From contig NZ_JASBQE010000035.1 in assembly GCF_029960785.1 (NCBI RefSeq), positions 48,382 to 112,381 on the forward strand: DNA of 64,000 nt, given 5' to 3'. The notes beneath the pieces were generated by a model, which saw nothing but the letters and a program-made list of their open reading frames with translations, ran no database searches and was not told the origin of the DNA. This DNA is from Polyangium sp. 15x6 (lineage in GTDB: Bacteria; Myxococcota_A; Polyangia; Polyangiales; Polyangiaceae). Both the position numbers and the translations under genes were made by a program. Below are positions 19,601 through 27,914 of this stretch, in pieces; within the stretch, counting starts at the first letter, position 1, and the number at the start of each line of letters is the position of its first letter.

Positions 19601-21795
19601 TGGCGGAGGCGATCAACGCGAAGTTCCCGAGCGCCTTGCAGACCGCGAGGCTGGGCTTCGCCGCGAGCAGCTGCGCGCACATGCGATATCCGATGCGCCA
19701 GGTAGGGGAGAGGTTCGCCGTCACGCGGCAACGCTGCCTGGAGACCGGCGAGCTTCACATGCTCGGCATCGCCTGCTTCCTCGGCACGATGGCAAATCTC
19801 TTTGCCGGAGATCAGATCGACGATCTTCTGGACCTCGCCGAGAAGAACCTGGCGATCGTCCGGCGCACGAAGGTCCCGCGCAACAACGCCGCCATGACCG
19901 CCGTTCGGCAGGCCATCGCATGCCTCGCAGGCAAGACGCGAGACGCGACGTCCTTCAGCGACGACAACTTCGACGAGGACAAGTTCGTCCGTGACCTGCA
20001 AAGCCAGCAACCCAGCAGCACGAATGTCCATTATGGCGTGTTGAAGACGTTCGTTCTCCTCGTACACGGAAAACACGCGGATGCGTGGGAGGCGTCGGAG
20101 ATCGCCGAGCGCGCATTGACGTTCGGCGGCGGGACGATTCAACCGAAGATCCACTCCTTCTTCCGGGCGCTCCTGCTCCTCGTCCTGCCGCCGGCCGAGG
20201 AGCCCACGGAGGCGGCGAAGCGCAAGGAGCTCCTCACGAGATACAGGGCGGAGATCGCGGACCTCGCGGCGTGGTCCCCGAAGAGCTTCGGGCATTTGAA
20301 GGCGCTCGTCGACGCCGAAGAGGCACGAACGCAAGGCGACATCGCCGGCGCCATGCAGCGCTACGAGAGCGCAATCGCGCTTTGCCAGGAGAACAAGGCT
20401 CCCCACTTCGAGGCGATGGCGAACGAGCTCTTCGCCAAGTTCTTCGTGAGCATCGGCATCACCACGGGCGCCGGCGCCTACATGCGGAATGCATACCGTG
20501 CATACCTGCATTGGGGCGCCCCCCTCAAGGCCGCCTCGCTCGAGTCGGAGTCCTCGCACGTCTGGCCCTCGCTCCGCGAGGTCACGCGCACGAGGTCGAG
20601 CACGGCGACGACGAGCCCATCCGGCCTCACGGAGCTCGGCAGGACCCTGCTCAGCAAGACGGGCGCCGGCAGCCTCCGCGACGCCGCGCTCGTCGTCCGT
20701 GCCGCGCAGGAGATCGCAAGCGAGATCGATCTCGAAAAGGTGATCGATCGCCTCGCCAATCTCGTCCTCGGTAACGCGGGCGCCGATCGTGGGGCTTTGA
20801 TCCTCGCGCGAGACGGGCAGTTTGCGATTGTCGCGAGGCTCGGGGAACAGAGCAGGACCATCGACGCCGGCGTGGGGGAGCCGCTGGACGGCGCCGCCGA
20901 GTGCGCCAGGAGCGTCATCCTTTACGTGTCACGGACACAGGAAGCCGTGCTCCTCGACGACAGGGAGAGCGTCGCGCGCTTCTCGGACGATCCGTACATC
21001 ATCCGCGAGAATCCACGGTCGATCCTGTGCCTGCCGCTCCTGCACCAAGGCAGGCTGAGCGGCGTGCTATACCTGGAAAACCGCGCCATCGCCGGCGTGT
21101 TCAACGAGGCGCGCGTCGAGCTCCTCACCCTGCTCTCCTCGCAGGCCGCCATCGCCATCGAAATCGCCAGGCTCCTCGAGAGCTCGCGCGCCGCCAACGA
21201 GGAGGTCAAGCGCGCCAACGAGCGGCTCGAGCTCGAGGTCACGCGCAGGACGGAGGAGCTGCGGTATCTCAACCGTGACCTCACGGATGCCAACGCCCGC
21301 CTCGAAGCCGAACTCTCCCACCGCGGCATCGTCGAAGAGGAGCGCGAGGCGCTCCAGGCGCAGATCATCGCGGCGCAGCGCGATAGGCTCGCGGAGCTGT
21401 CGACGCCGCTGTTGCCGATTACCCGCGATATCGTCGTCATGCCCCTCATCGGCACCATGGATAGCGAGCGCGCCGCGCAAGTCCTCACGGTCGCGCTCGA
21501 AGGCGCCCAGCGCCAAGGCGCACGCGTGGTCATCCTCGACGTCACGGGGATGAAGGATGTCGATACCCACACCGCACGAATGCTCATCGACGTCGCAGGC
21601 GCGCTACGGCTCCTCGGCGCGGAGACCCTCATCACGGGCATCGCTCCGCGGATCGCACAGACCCTCATTTCGCTCGACGTCGATCTACGGTCCTTCGTGA
21701 CAATGAGCACCCTCCAAGGCGGAATGGAATACGCCCTCCGGCGCGTCCGCGGCGCAACGGCCGCTGCCGCCGCGCCGAGGCTCCGAGGACGCTGA
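16636..21795 (+). CDS. Ser/Thr kinase - AAA ATPase - GAF - STAS signalling protein
   Basis: 1719 residues, cytoplasmic (no membrane segment). Kinase domain at ~20-290: HKDMTPRNILVD (137-148) and LIDFG (156-160) carry the catalytic Asp and the metal-binding Asp; the Gly loop is poor (YEGAETFVYRA), as often in this family. AAA/NACHT-like ATPase from ~310: Walker A GYSGIGKSALV, Walker B VVLFLDDLQWLD. A long helical/TPR-like middle follows, then a GAF domain (~1370-1510, IDLEKVIDRLANLVLGNAG), a coiled coil (~1515-1580) and a C-terminal STAS domain (~1600-1700: VVILDVTGMKDVDTHTARML, GIAPRIAQTLISL). The STAS part is of RsbR type and keeps Thr in both DVTG and AQT, the probable counterparts of the RsbR phosphosites. 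Start ATG 16636 follows GGAGGAG. Role inferred: a stress or small-molecule integrator signalling through STAS. Confidence 0.88.
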   Translation: MVAQSAFPASAADAFDGYTSMVPVYEGAETFVYRARKQDSAAQVILKQTKNDYPSARELARLRREFMILRELGLDNTPKALALEEHGRGLRLVMADIGYPTLREILEGGKLALETVLVLAISICDALAAIHERRVIHKDMTPRNILVDMSTPRVFLIDFGISARISRELNAPTNARSLEGTPLYVSPEQTGRMNRAVDARSDLYSLGVILYEMLVGHVPFPDREVEGVLQAHLTRSPVPPREMSPSVPAPLSDIVMRLLAKTPEERYQSDAGLAFDLAECLRQWTERGSVEPFPLYTKDRAPELRRAQRLYGRERDIEALLQAFEHARQRGPELALVSGYSGIGKSALVREIHKTITRHGGYFISGKFDQLSRDVPLAPVVSAFRELMREILTEPPQALARWKEDLLSALKGNGALLAELVPELSLVVGDLPKVPDLPPDQAKNRFELTLLDFLHVFASAAHPVVLFLDDLQWLDPASRRLLHILLTDAFSRHLLLIGAYRDNEVEQGHPLVSLVAELGKSGFRATEVQLGPLDRETLHYLVADTLTSRPEEVESLAELVYEKTHGNPFFAHQFLVTLNERNLLHFDASTGAWSWEVDTIRAANVTDNVVDLLIESMQELPAATQHVLVLAACIGHSFEYGLLAIVANKPQNDVLAAIWDAMKAGLIVSLDGDYRYLEVGLGGSEVSDAAARFDVRYRFVHDRVHQAAYLLLPPEQRETIHLGIGRLLQQHIKGASMGEHLLKLVHHLNIGAPCMNDHAERIDLAALNLRAAERAKASTAYHASAEYARAGIDLLRDEDWHDRYDLCLELYMLAGQCAYLGGDAERAEAVFAELSRRVKTDIERAAIQRERIFSKMSHGQFSEGIKIGLDTLGMLGHPLPMEELKSPQVMMAELAQVTTNLRGRRIEDMIDAPEVKDPVIGAVLAILDSIADGSHHLGAIAFSIINLRAVNIALVHGHTELVALPYSCVGYMLAAIRGRVDEGMDFCRLAEAINAKFPSALQTARLGFAASSCAHMRYPMRQVGERFAVTRQRCLETGELHMLGIACFLGTMANLFAGDQIDDLLDLAEKNLAIVRRTKVPRNNAAMTAVRQAIACLAGKTRDATSFSDDNFDEDKFVRDLQSQQPSSTNVHYGVLKTFVLLVHGKHADAWEASEIAERALTFGGGTIQPKIHSFFRALLLLVLPPAEEPTEAAKRKELLTRYRAEIADLAAWSPKSFGHLKALVDAEEARTQGDIAGAMQRYESAIALCQENKAPHFEAMANELFAKFFVSIGITTGAGAYMRNAYRAYLHWGAPLKAASLESESSHVWPSLREVTRTRSSTATTSPSGLTELGRTLLSKTGAGSLRDAALVVRAAQEIASEIDLEKVIDRLANLVLGNAGADRGALILARDGQFAIVARLGEQSRTIDAGVGEPLDGAAECARSVILYVSRTQEAVLLDDRESVARFSDDPYIIRENPRSILCLPLLHQGRLSGVLYLENRAIAGVFNEARVELLTLLSSQAAIAIEIARLLESSRAANEEVKRANERLELEVTRRTEELRYLNRDLTDANARLEAELSHRGIVEEEREALQAQIIAAQRDRLAELSTPLLPITRDIVVMPLIGTMDSERAAQVLTVALEGAQRQGARVVILDVTGMKDVDTHTARMLIDVAGALRLLGAETLITGIAPRIAQTLISLDVDLRSFVTMSTLQGGMEYALRRVRGATAAAAAPRLRGR

Positions 21796-21812
21796 CCACG
21801 TGTCAACGGGAG

Positions 21813-22083
21813 GCGCTTCGCTGGGGCGTTGCCCCAGGCCCCACCGGGGCTATCCGCCCCTGGACCCGGACCAGCGCAAGCGCTGGACCGTTTGTCGATG
21901 AACTGCGCGATGCGCAGTTCATCGAACAGGCCGAGGAACGACCCCTGCCAATCAAGACCGCCGCGCTGACCTTTCAACGGGCAACGCTGTCCCTGCTCTT
22001 CCACCCTCGGTCCAGGCCGTGCCTGGTCCGGGTCGAGGGGCGGACAGCCCCCGCGGGGTCCGGGGCAGCGCCCCGGCGAGGCG
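21813..22083. repeat. palindromic dispersed element, copy 2 (inverted orientation)
   Basis: About 271 bp filling the gap between convergent genes (stops at 21795 and 22108). It begins with the GCTGGGGCGTTGCCCCAG arm, then CCAGCGCAAGCGCTGG, then the GATGAACTGCGC/GCGCAGTTCATC hairpin, and ends with the other arm (CCAGGCCGTGCCTGG, GGGGTCCGGGGCAGCGCCCC). The GGAAGAAC hairpin of the right arm has been lost here, leaving only CTCTTCCA. Orientation is opposite to copy 1. Confidence 0.88.
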
Positions 22084-22107
22084 TCCCAAGGCGTCACTGC
22101 CCGCCGT

Positions 22108-24564
22108 TCATTTCGCCACGAGCACGAGCACGCTCCGGCCGCACATCCCGTACTTCGTGGATTCGCCGCCTACGAGCGTCTCGGCGCCTGGATTCGCGAC
22201 TTGGTTGTCGCCCTCGGCCCAGTTGCAGGTGTCTGTCACGCGATGCCACGCCTTCCCGTTGCCCGGCCACGGCAGCGTGAAGTCGACGCTGCTCGACCAG
22301 CCGTTGTAGGCGATGTAAATCGCGCTCGCTGGGTCGCCGAATTCGGTGCCGTCGACGCGCCACGCGAGGGCGTGGTTGCTCCCGCTGTTGAAATAGGCGC
22401 TGTCGGGCACGGTCCCGTCAGACTTGAACCAGCGGAGCTGCTCCATGACGTTCCCGTTGCCGTCCGTGCCGCTGTAGTATTGATCGGGGCGCAGCGCGGG
22501 ATGGGCCTTGCGGAACGCGATGAGACGCCGGGTGAACGTGCGGAAGTTTTCCTTGTCCGTCGACGTCGTCCAGTCGATCCAGTTCTTGTCCGAGTCCAGG
22601 TTGTAGACGTTGTTGTTGCAATATTGCGTGCGCAAGAGCTCGTCCCCACCGGTGAACATCGGCGTGCCGGCGCTCAACATGAGGAACGCGAGACCATTCC
22701 GGGCCGCCCTGCGCTGGTCTGCGGCGGCGCCGCCCTGGTCCCAGCTGTGGTTGTCGTCCTCGCCCCCGTCCGAGGGCCCGTACGGCCAGGCCTGCGAATT
22801 GCTCTTCTGGTTGCACGCATAAACATCCCGCAACGTGAAGCCGTCGTGGGCGACCATGAAGTTGATGGAGTTCCACGGCCTGCGCCCGTCGTCGCCGAAG
22901 AGATCCGACGAGCCGACGAAACGGCTGGCGAGCTGGCCCGGGGTGATCGTCGCCACGCCGAGCTGGTTCTGATCCTTGCGCAACGTGTCGCGGAAGATGC
23001 CATTCCATTCGGACCAGCCCGAAGGATAGTTGCCCACCTGGTACGAATTGCCGCCGATGGCCCAGGGCTCGGCGATGAGGTCCACGCCGGCGCCGCCGCC
23101 CGCGGGTCGGGGCTCGAGATCCCTCCAGATGCGATTGAGCGCGGTGTTCGCGTCGAACTTGTCGTAGTTGAAGCAGCCGTGCTGGCAGGTGTTGCCGAGG
23201 ACCGAGGCGAGATCGAAGCGGAAGCCGTCGACGCCGAGGGTGTCCTTCCAGTGCGCGAGCGAATGGACGATGAGGTCCTGGGCGATCGGGTTGTACGTGT
23301 TGAAATTGCCTCCGACGCCGGTGTTGTCCCAGCTGTGTTGCAGGTCCGCGCTCAGGCTGTAGTAGGTGGGATTGTCGAGGCCCCGGAAGGACATCACGTT
23401 GTAGGTGGTCTTGTCGTTCGCGCTCCAGGCGCCGCCCTCGCCGGTGTGGTTGTAGACGGCGTCGATGAAGACCTTGATGCCCTGGTCGTGGAACGCCTTC
23501 ACCATCTCCTTGAACTCGCGCGTGGGGCCGCCGGCCGTCTTGTCGTAGGCATAACGGCGATCAGGCGCGAAGTAATTCAGCGTCATGTAGCCCCAGTAAT
23601 TGTCCCCCGCGGTGCTGGTCGGGGCGACGTCGTTCGCGTCGTTGTCCGTCTCCTGCACGGGGAGGAACTCGACCGCCGTGACGCCGAGCTGCGCGAGGGC
23701 GGCCGCCTTCAGGCCCGCGCCCTTGTACGTGCCGCGGTACGCGGCGGAGATGCTCGCGTCGTTCTTCGTCAAACCGCGGACGTGGACCTCGTAAATGACG
23801 TCGTCCTTGAGCGCCCGCGTGGGCTTCGCGCCATAGGAGGTGCTGTCCGGCGGCAAGACGATGCCCTTCATGGCCTTCGTGCCGCTGTCGAGGTTACGGT
23901 ACGAGGCGCCGGAAGCGAATACGGTGCCGTCCGTGTTGCTCGGGTTGATCGGGTCGTGGCTGATCTCGAAGGCGTAGGGATCGAGGAGCAGCTTGTTCGG
24001 ATTGAAGCGATTGCCCTGCGCGTCCACGTCCGCGAGGAAGCCCGTGCCGGAGCCCTTGGTCCAGCTGCTCGTGTACGGCCAGTTCGGCCCCCACGCGCGA
24101 TAACCGTAATAAACGGGGCCGGTGATGCCGTAGGTATTCTTGAGCGTGGAGACGGCGACGGTCTTCGACCAGACGTTCGTCGCGGCGTCCTTGGTGAGCA
24201 CGTATTTGACCTTCTCCTGCGCGCCTTGCGCCTGCGCGTAGAGGTAGACCTCGATACGTGTGGACCGGGAGGAGTAGACGCGGAACGTGATGTTGCTCTG
24301 CGTCGCGTCGTAACGCGCGCCCAGCGTGAAGGTCACCGCAAGCTGGGAGGGCGCGGGGCCGTCGGGGAGCGCGAGGAGCGGCGTGTCCTCGCCCTGCGTG
24401 TCGTCGGGCGCCGTCTCCGTGAGCGCGTCCTCCAGCGTGTCTTCCGGCTCTTCCAGCGCTGGGCCGCAGCCGGCAAAAAGCGCGATCAAGGCCGAAGCCG
24501 CAAAACGGCGCCCGAATCCGTTGCGCCGCCCGCCCTGCGAAGTGTCGTCGTTTCCGGTGAGCAT
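22108..24564 (-). CDS. lipoprotein isoamylase / glycogen debranching enzyme (GH13)
   Basis: 818-residue GH13 enzyme of the bacterial isoamylase kind, hydrolysing alpha-1,6 branches of glycogen or amylopectin. The N-terminus has a lipoprotein-type signal (FAASALIALFAGC) and an acidic linker, so it is probably surface-anchored. A CBM48-like beta domain (FRVYSSRSTRIEVYLYAQ) precedes the barrel: VFIDAVYNHTGEG, nucleophile in VDGFRFDLASVLG, acid/base in VDLIAEPWAIGG, and third Asp in MVAHDGFTLRD. The C-terminal beta domain ends MCGRSVLVLVAK. Length fits secreted isoamylases. ATG 24564 is preceded by AAGGAGGT, a near-perfect ribosome-binding site. Its stop faces palindromic copy 2. Sugar-supply role by secretion is inferred. 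Confidence 0.92.
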   Translation of the reverse strand: MLTGNDDTSQGGRRNGFGRRFAASALIALFAGCGPALEEPEDTLEDALTETAPDDTQGEDTPLLALPDGPAPSQLAVTFTLGARYDATQSNITFRVYSSRSTRIEVYLYAQAQGAQEKVKYVLTKDAATNVWSKTVAVSTLKNTYGITGPVYYGYRAWGPNWPYTSSWTKGSGTGFLADVDAQGNRFNPNKLLLDPYAFEISHDPINPSNTDGTVFASGASYRNLDSGTKAMKGIVLPPDSTSYGAKPTRALKDDVIYEVHVRGLTKNDASISAAYRGTYKGAGLKAAALAQLGVTAVEFLPVQETDNDANDVAPTSTAGDNYWGYMTLNYFAPDRRYAYDKTAGGPTREFKEMVKAFHDQGIKVFIDAVYNHTGEGGAWSANDKTTYNVMSFRGLDNPTYYSLSADLQHSWDNTGVGGNFNTYNPIAQDLIVHSLAHWKDTLGVDGFRFDLASVLGNTCQHGCFNYDKFDANTALNRIWRDLEPRPAGGGAGVDLIAEPWAIGGNSYQVGNYPSGWSEWNGIFRDTLRKDQNQLGVATITPGQLASRFVGSSDLFGDDGRRPWNSINFMVAHDGFTLRDVYACNQKSNSQAWPYGPSDGGEDDNHSWDQGGAAADQRRAARNGLAFLMLSAGTPMFTGGDELLRTQYCNNNVYNLDSDKNWIDWTTSTDKENFRTFTRRLIAFRKAHPALRPDQYYSGTDGNGNVMEQLRWFKSDGTVPDSAYFNSGSNHALAWRVDGTEFGDPASAIYIAYNGWSSSVDFTLPWPGNGKAWHRVTDTCNWAEGDNQVANPGAETLVGGESTKYGMCGRSVLVLVAK

Positions 24565-24816
24565 GGATAGGACCTCCTTCGCGCGGCCCGAGAAGGGGGC
24601 CCGCGCCGATAGGGGCCCCGGCGTAAAGTCGCTCTCCGCTCGAGTCAAGAAACCTTGGATGCGATTCCTCGGTCGTCGTTCAATGTTATGGTCAAATTCT
24701 TCCATGACGGTCGAGGGAGGGCCGGCGCCCTGTGCCGGGAGGAGGGAGGAGGATACACAGCCAGGCGAGGACGAGGAGGGCAAGAGGGGGCCCGACAGGG
24801 CCCCCCATTCAAGGGA

Positions 24817-27261
24817 TCAGGGCACGTTCGCGGCGCCGGGCGTCACGGTGGACGTGGCGGCCCAGTCGGTGGCGGCGTCATCGGTGTCCGCGCCGCTCGG
24901 GATGCGGCAAAGCGAGCGCTCGGCTCGGCCGCTGTCCGCGGTGGTGAAGGGGTTGCCCTCGACGAGGCTCACCTCTCCGACGTTCGGGATGTTCGCGGCT
25001 GCGATCCGGCCCTCGTACGAGAGCGCGTCGAGCGTGGCGCCGTCCTTGACGAGGGCCACGCCGTCCGGCCCGCCGTTCTGGATCTGGTTTTCGGGGCCCT
25101 GGAAGTTGAGCTTCAGCGCGCCCTCCGGGACCGAGACCGATGGGCTCCCCACCACCAGGAATTGCCCCGCCCCGAGCGTACCCGCCTGGCCGAGGTCGAC
25201 CGTGGCGTAGACCTCGCCGTATTGCCCATCCACGAAGACCAGCGAATGGCCCGCGAGGTTCACGGGCGACGCGCTGCCATTGAAGATCTCCACGAACTCC
25301 GCCCGGTCGGCTCCCACGTTGTCGTAATCGATCTCGTTGATGACGAGGGCGGCGCCGTCGCCGTACGTGCCGGTCAGCGTCACGCCCGAGTAAGGGCTGA
25401 AGCCGCGGACCATCACCCAGTACGTGCCGGGCTTGACGTCGGTGATGGTGCAAGTCTCGTTGCTGTCCCCGCCGAACGGCCGGCACTCCCACTTCGAGCC
25501 ACGCGGCGGCTCGCCGAAGAGGACGTAGAGGTCGGCGTCGCCTTCTCCGCCCTCGATGGTGAACGTGAGGCTCGTCGCTCCCTCGGGCACCTCCAGCGTG
25601 AAATATTGCTTGCTGTTCACGTCGCCGCCGATGCTCGCGACGGGCACCCCATTCTCGAGCGCGGTCGCGGTCGGGGGCGGTATCGGGACGCCCACGCCCA
25701 CGGCCTCCCAGGCCTTCGAGACCGATTCGAACTCCGCGTCCGGGAACCCGAGGATTCGCGCCGCTTGCTCCGTCGCGGTCTTGGCCTGGTCGAACGTGGT
25801 GGTCGGCGTCATGATCGCCATGTTGGCCAGGTAAAAGACGCGCGCCGCCTTCTCGACGCCGATGCCCCGCACCTCGACCGAGGTCTTGCCTCGCGGGTGC
25901 GTGCCGCCCTGGGCGAGGAGATAAAAGGCCAGGTTGGCGATGCCCGAGCTGAAATGGACGTCGACGCCGTCCTCGTAATCCGGGAAGTAATCGAGCGATA
26001 TCCCGTCGTGCGCCGGATCGGCCATGTAGCGGAGCGCATCGCCCTCGACCGCGGGCGTCCACACGTCCTCGCCAATCTTCCAGGTATTCGCGTCGACGAC
26101 GCGTCCCGCCCGGAACCACTCGCACACGTTGCCGAAGATGTCGCTCATGGCCTCGTTCAGCCCCCCCGACTCGCCGGCGTATTCCAAGCCCGACGTGCGC
26201 TCGGTGATTGCGTGGGTGAGCTCGTGGGCGGTGATGTCCATCGATTCGGCGAGGTTCGATGCCGTCACGCCGTCGCCGTCGCCGTACACCATCTGGGTAC
26301 CGGTCCAGAAGGCGTTGACGAAGTTTTCGCCGAAATGGACCGAGCTCACCAGCGTGGCCCCCAGGCCGTCCAGGGAGTCGCGGCCGAAGAGGGTCGCGTA
26401 ACAATCGTACGTGGTGCCGATGTGCTCGTAGTTGGTGTTGACGGTGTGATCCTCGACCGGTTCTTGCCCCTCGACGCGGGAGAGCGCGCCGGGCAGCTCC
26501 ATGCCGTGCGCGAGATCGTGGATCTCGCGGCTCTTCGCCGAATGGATGTGCGGGATGCGGCGGACCACCTTGCCGCTCGCGGCGTCCACGAGCACCGTGT
26601 CGCGGATGGGCGTGCCGTCTTCGCGCATGCCCGTCACCTCGACCTGGTAGACCAGCGAGAGGACGTCGTGCGTCCGCACATAAGCGAGCTTCGCCTCGCC
26701 GGCCGCCAGGGCCTCGGGGAGCGACGGGACGGCGCCCCGGGCCGCGGTGATCGCCGCGCTCGCGTCGATCCGCGGCTCGCGCGGCGCCGGCAGGTCGTCG
26801 CGGGCCTGGCCATTGGCCGACGTGAGGATGCCCTTGTTCACGTGCAGGACCAGCTCGCCGCCGATGACGGGCAGGCCATGCTTCATTTGCTGGAAACGCA
26901 GATGCTCGTTGCCGAACGAATCGTGATGGACCTTCTTCAGGACGAGATCCGCGGCGTTCGCGCGGAACGCAGGGGCCACGGCAACGAGGGCCGATCGCAC
27001 GTCGATTTTCCCGTCGTCCTCCCGGACCTCCACGGCCCCGAGGTTCCCCTGGAGAGACGTCGGCACGCCGGCTTTGTCCACGTCGATGACGCGGGCGGAG
27101 GGGAGCGCGTCGAGGTGCGTCTGGATATCGAGGCCGGATCGCACGTCGAGACCGGATCGCCCTTCGAGCTTCGTGGCCGTGTCCCCGTTGCCCTGGCAAG
27201 CAGCAGCGAGGACAGTGGCAGAAGTCAAACCAAGCACACGCACAATTCCACTCTTCATCAT
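24817..27261 (-). CDS. M4 (thermolysin-family) metalloprotease with PPC and lamin-tail domains
   Basis: 814-residue secreted zinc protease. Signal with lipobox-like ATVLAAAC (Cys22); FTP/PepSY-like propeptide (~60-240); M4 catalytic domain with HELTH (346-350), the third zinc ligand in GGLNEAMSD (366-374), and a downstream catalytic His in GVDVHFSSGIANLAFYL. After the protease come a PPC-like beta domain (YFTLEVPEGATSLTFTIEGG, CTITDVKPGTYWVMVRGFSP) and a lamin-tail domain (VINEIDYDNVGADRAEFVEI). M4-PPC is common; a lamin-tail extension is less so and probably helps surface binding. ATG at 27261 or 27258 follows CCAGGAACTCGAG. Probably used for protein degradation in predation or scavenging (inference). 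Confidence 0.92.
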   Translation of the reverse strand: MMKSGIVRVLGLTSATVLAAACQGNGDTATKLEGRSGLDVRSGLDIQTHLDALPSARVIDVDKAGVPTSLQGNLGAVEVREDDGKIDVRSALVAVAPAFRANAADLVLKKVHHDSFGNEHLRFQQMKHGLPVIGGELVLHVNKGILTSANGQARDDLPAPREPRIDASAAITAARGAVPSLPEALAAGEAKLAYVRTHDVLSLVYQVEVTGMREDGTPIRDTVLVDAASGKVVRRIPHIHSAKSREIHDLAHGMELPGALSRVEGQEPVEDHTVNTNYEHIGTTYDCYATLFGRDSLDGLGATLVSSVHFGENFVNAFWTGTQMVYGDGDGVTASNLAESMDITAHELTHAITERTSGLEYAGESGGLNEAMSDIFGNVCEWFRAGRVVDANTWKIGEDVWTPAVEGDALRYMADPAHDGISLDYFPDYEDGVDVHFSSGIANLAFYLLAQGGTHPRGKTSVEVRGIGVEKAARVFYLANMAIMTPTTTFDQAKTATEQAARILGFPDAEFESVSKAWEAVGVGVPIPPPTATALENGVPVASIGGDVNSKQYFTLEVPEGATSLTFTIEGGEGDADLYVLFGEPPRGSKWECRPFGGDSNETCTITDVKPGTYWVMVRGFSPYSGVTLTGTYGDGAALVINEIDYDNVGADRAEFVEIFNGSASPVNLAGHSLVFVDGQYGEVYATVDLGQAGTLGAGQFLVVGSPSVSVPEGALKLNFQGPENQIQNGGPDGVALVKDGATLDALSYEGRIAAANIPNVGEVSLVEGNPFTTADSGRAERSLCRIPSGADTDDAATDWAATSTVTPGAANVP

Positions 27262-27914
27262 CTCGAGTTCCTGGGATGCGATGCTGTTGTGCGCCGCGCG
27301 CTACGTTGGCCCGACCGTCGGACCCACGTTCGTTCTGCGCGCGTCGTTCGGCGGAGCATCGAGCAGGGGTCGTGCCAGCGGTCTGGCAGGGTGAACGAAA
27401 GGGACCCAGGGGGCGCTTTTTCTCCGCGCGGAGGCTTTTTCGCAGGAGCACCGGCTTCGTCTCGCCATACCCAGGCGCGTGAGGATCGACCGCAATGCCA
27501 TGGGCGTTCGCTCACCCGAGCAACCCCTTGCTCGAACAGGGCTCTACCGAGCAAGGGGTTGCTCGGGTGAGCATGGACCTGTCCTTTGAGGGATGTGCTC
27601 CGCGAAAAACGAGTATCGCTCGAAAGAGTGAGACGTACCATTGGCCAGGCTACATCCATCCTCGGGCGAGGAGCCTTCGCGAGCCGCGAGCGCACACGAA
27701 AGCACGAACGTTACCCCAGAGACGAAAGCGCCCACTCGCGTTTGCCCGGCGGGTTGCGCCACGCGAGCGAGCCCGGCCAAGAACCGAGCGAGCGACGACG
27801 CGCCCGTCGCGGCGCCTTGCCGGTCAAAGGCACCCCACCCAGGTTTGGAGCTGGCTGTGGGACACCCACCCAGCCGGGGCGCCTCTTTCGCGTTGTCCGA
27901 CGGACCCAAAGATC
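27262..27914. other. 653-bp divergent intergenic region
   Basis: Lies between the divergent M4 protease and kinase-peroxidase genes. No credible gene is seen. It holds a strong perfect inverted repeat (27510-27572) and should contain the promoters of both genes. Confidence 0.5.
27510..27572. repeat. 25-bp perfect inverted repeat (long hairpin)
   Basis: GCTCACCCGAGCAACCCCTT... at 27510-27534 is matched perfectly by its reverse complement at 27548-27572, with a 13-base loop. It is unlike the dispersed palindromic family. It lies about 340 bp upstream of the kinase-peroxidase start and about 250 bp upstream of the M4 protease start. It could be a terminator, an operator or a small mobile-element scar; no T-run follows on either strand. 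Confidence 0.75.

Noticed and set aside
18559..20559. 666-codon minus-strand frame inside the giant kinase
   Set aside because: Antisense shadow produced by GC-rich codon bias.
24655..27570. 971-codon plus-strand open frame
   Set aside because: Antisense shadow of the M4 protease; low-complexity composition and no recognisable domain.
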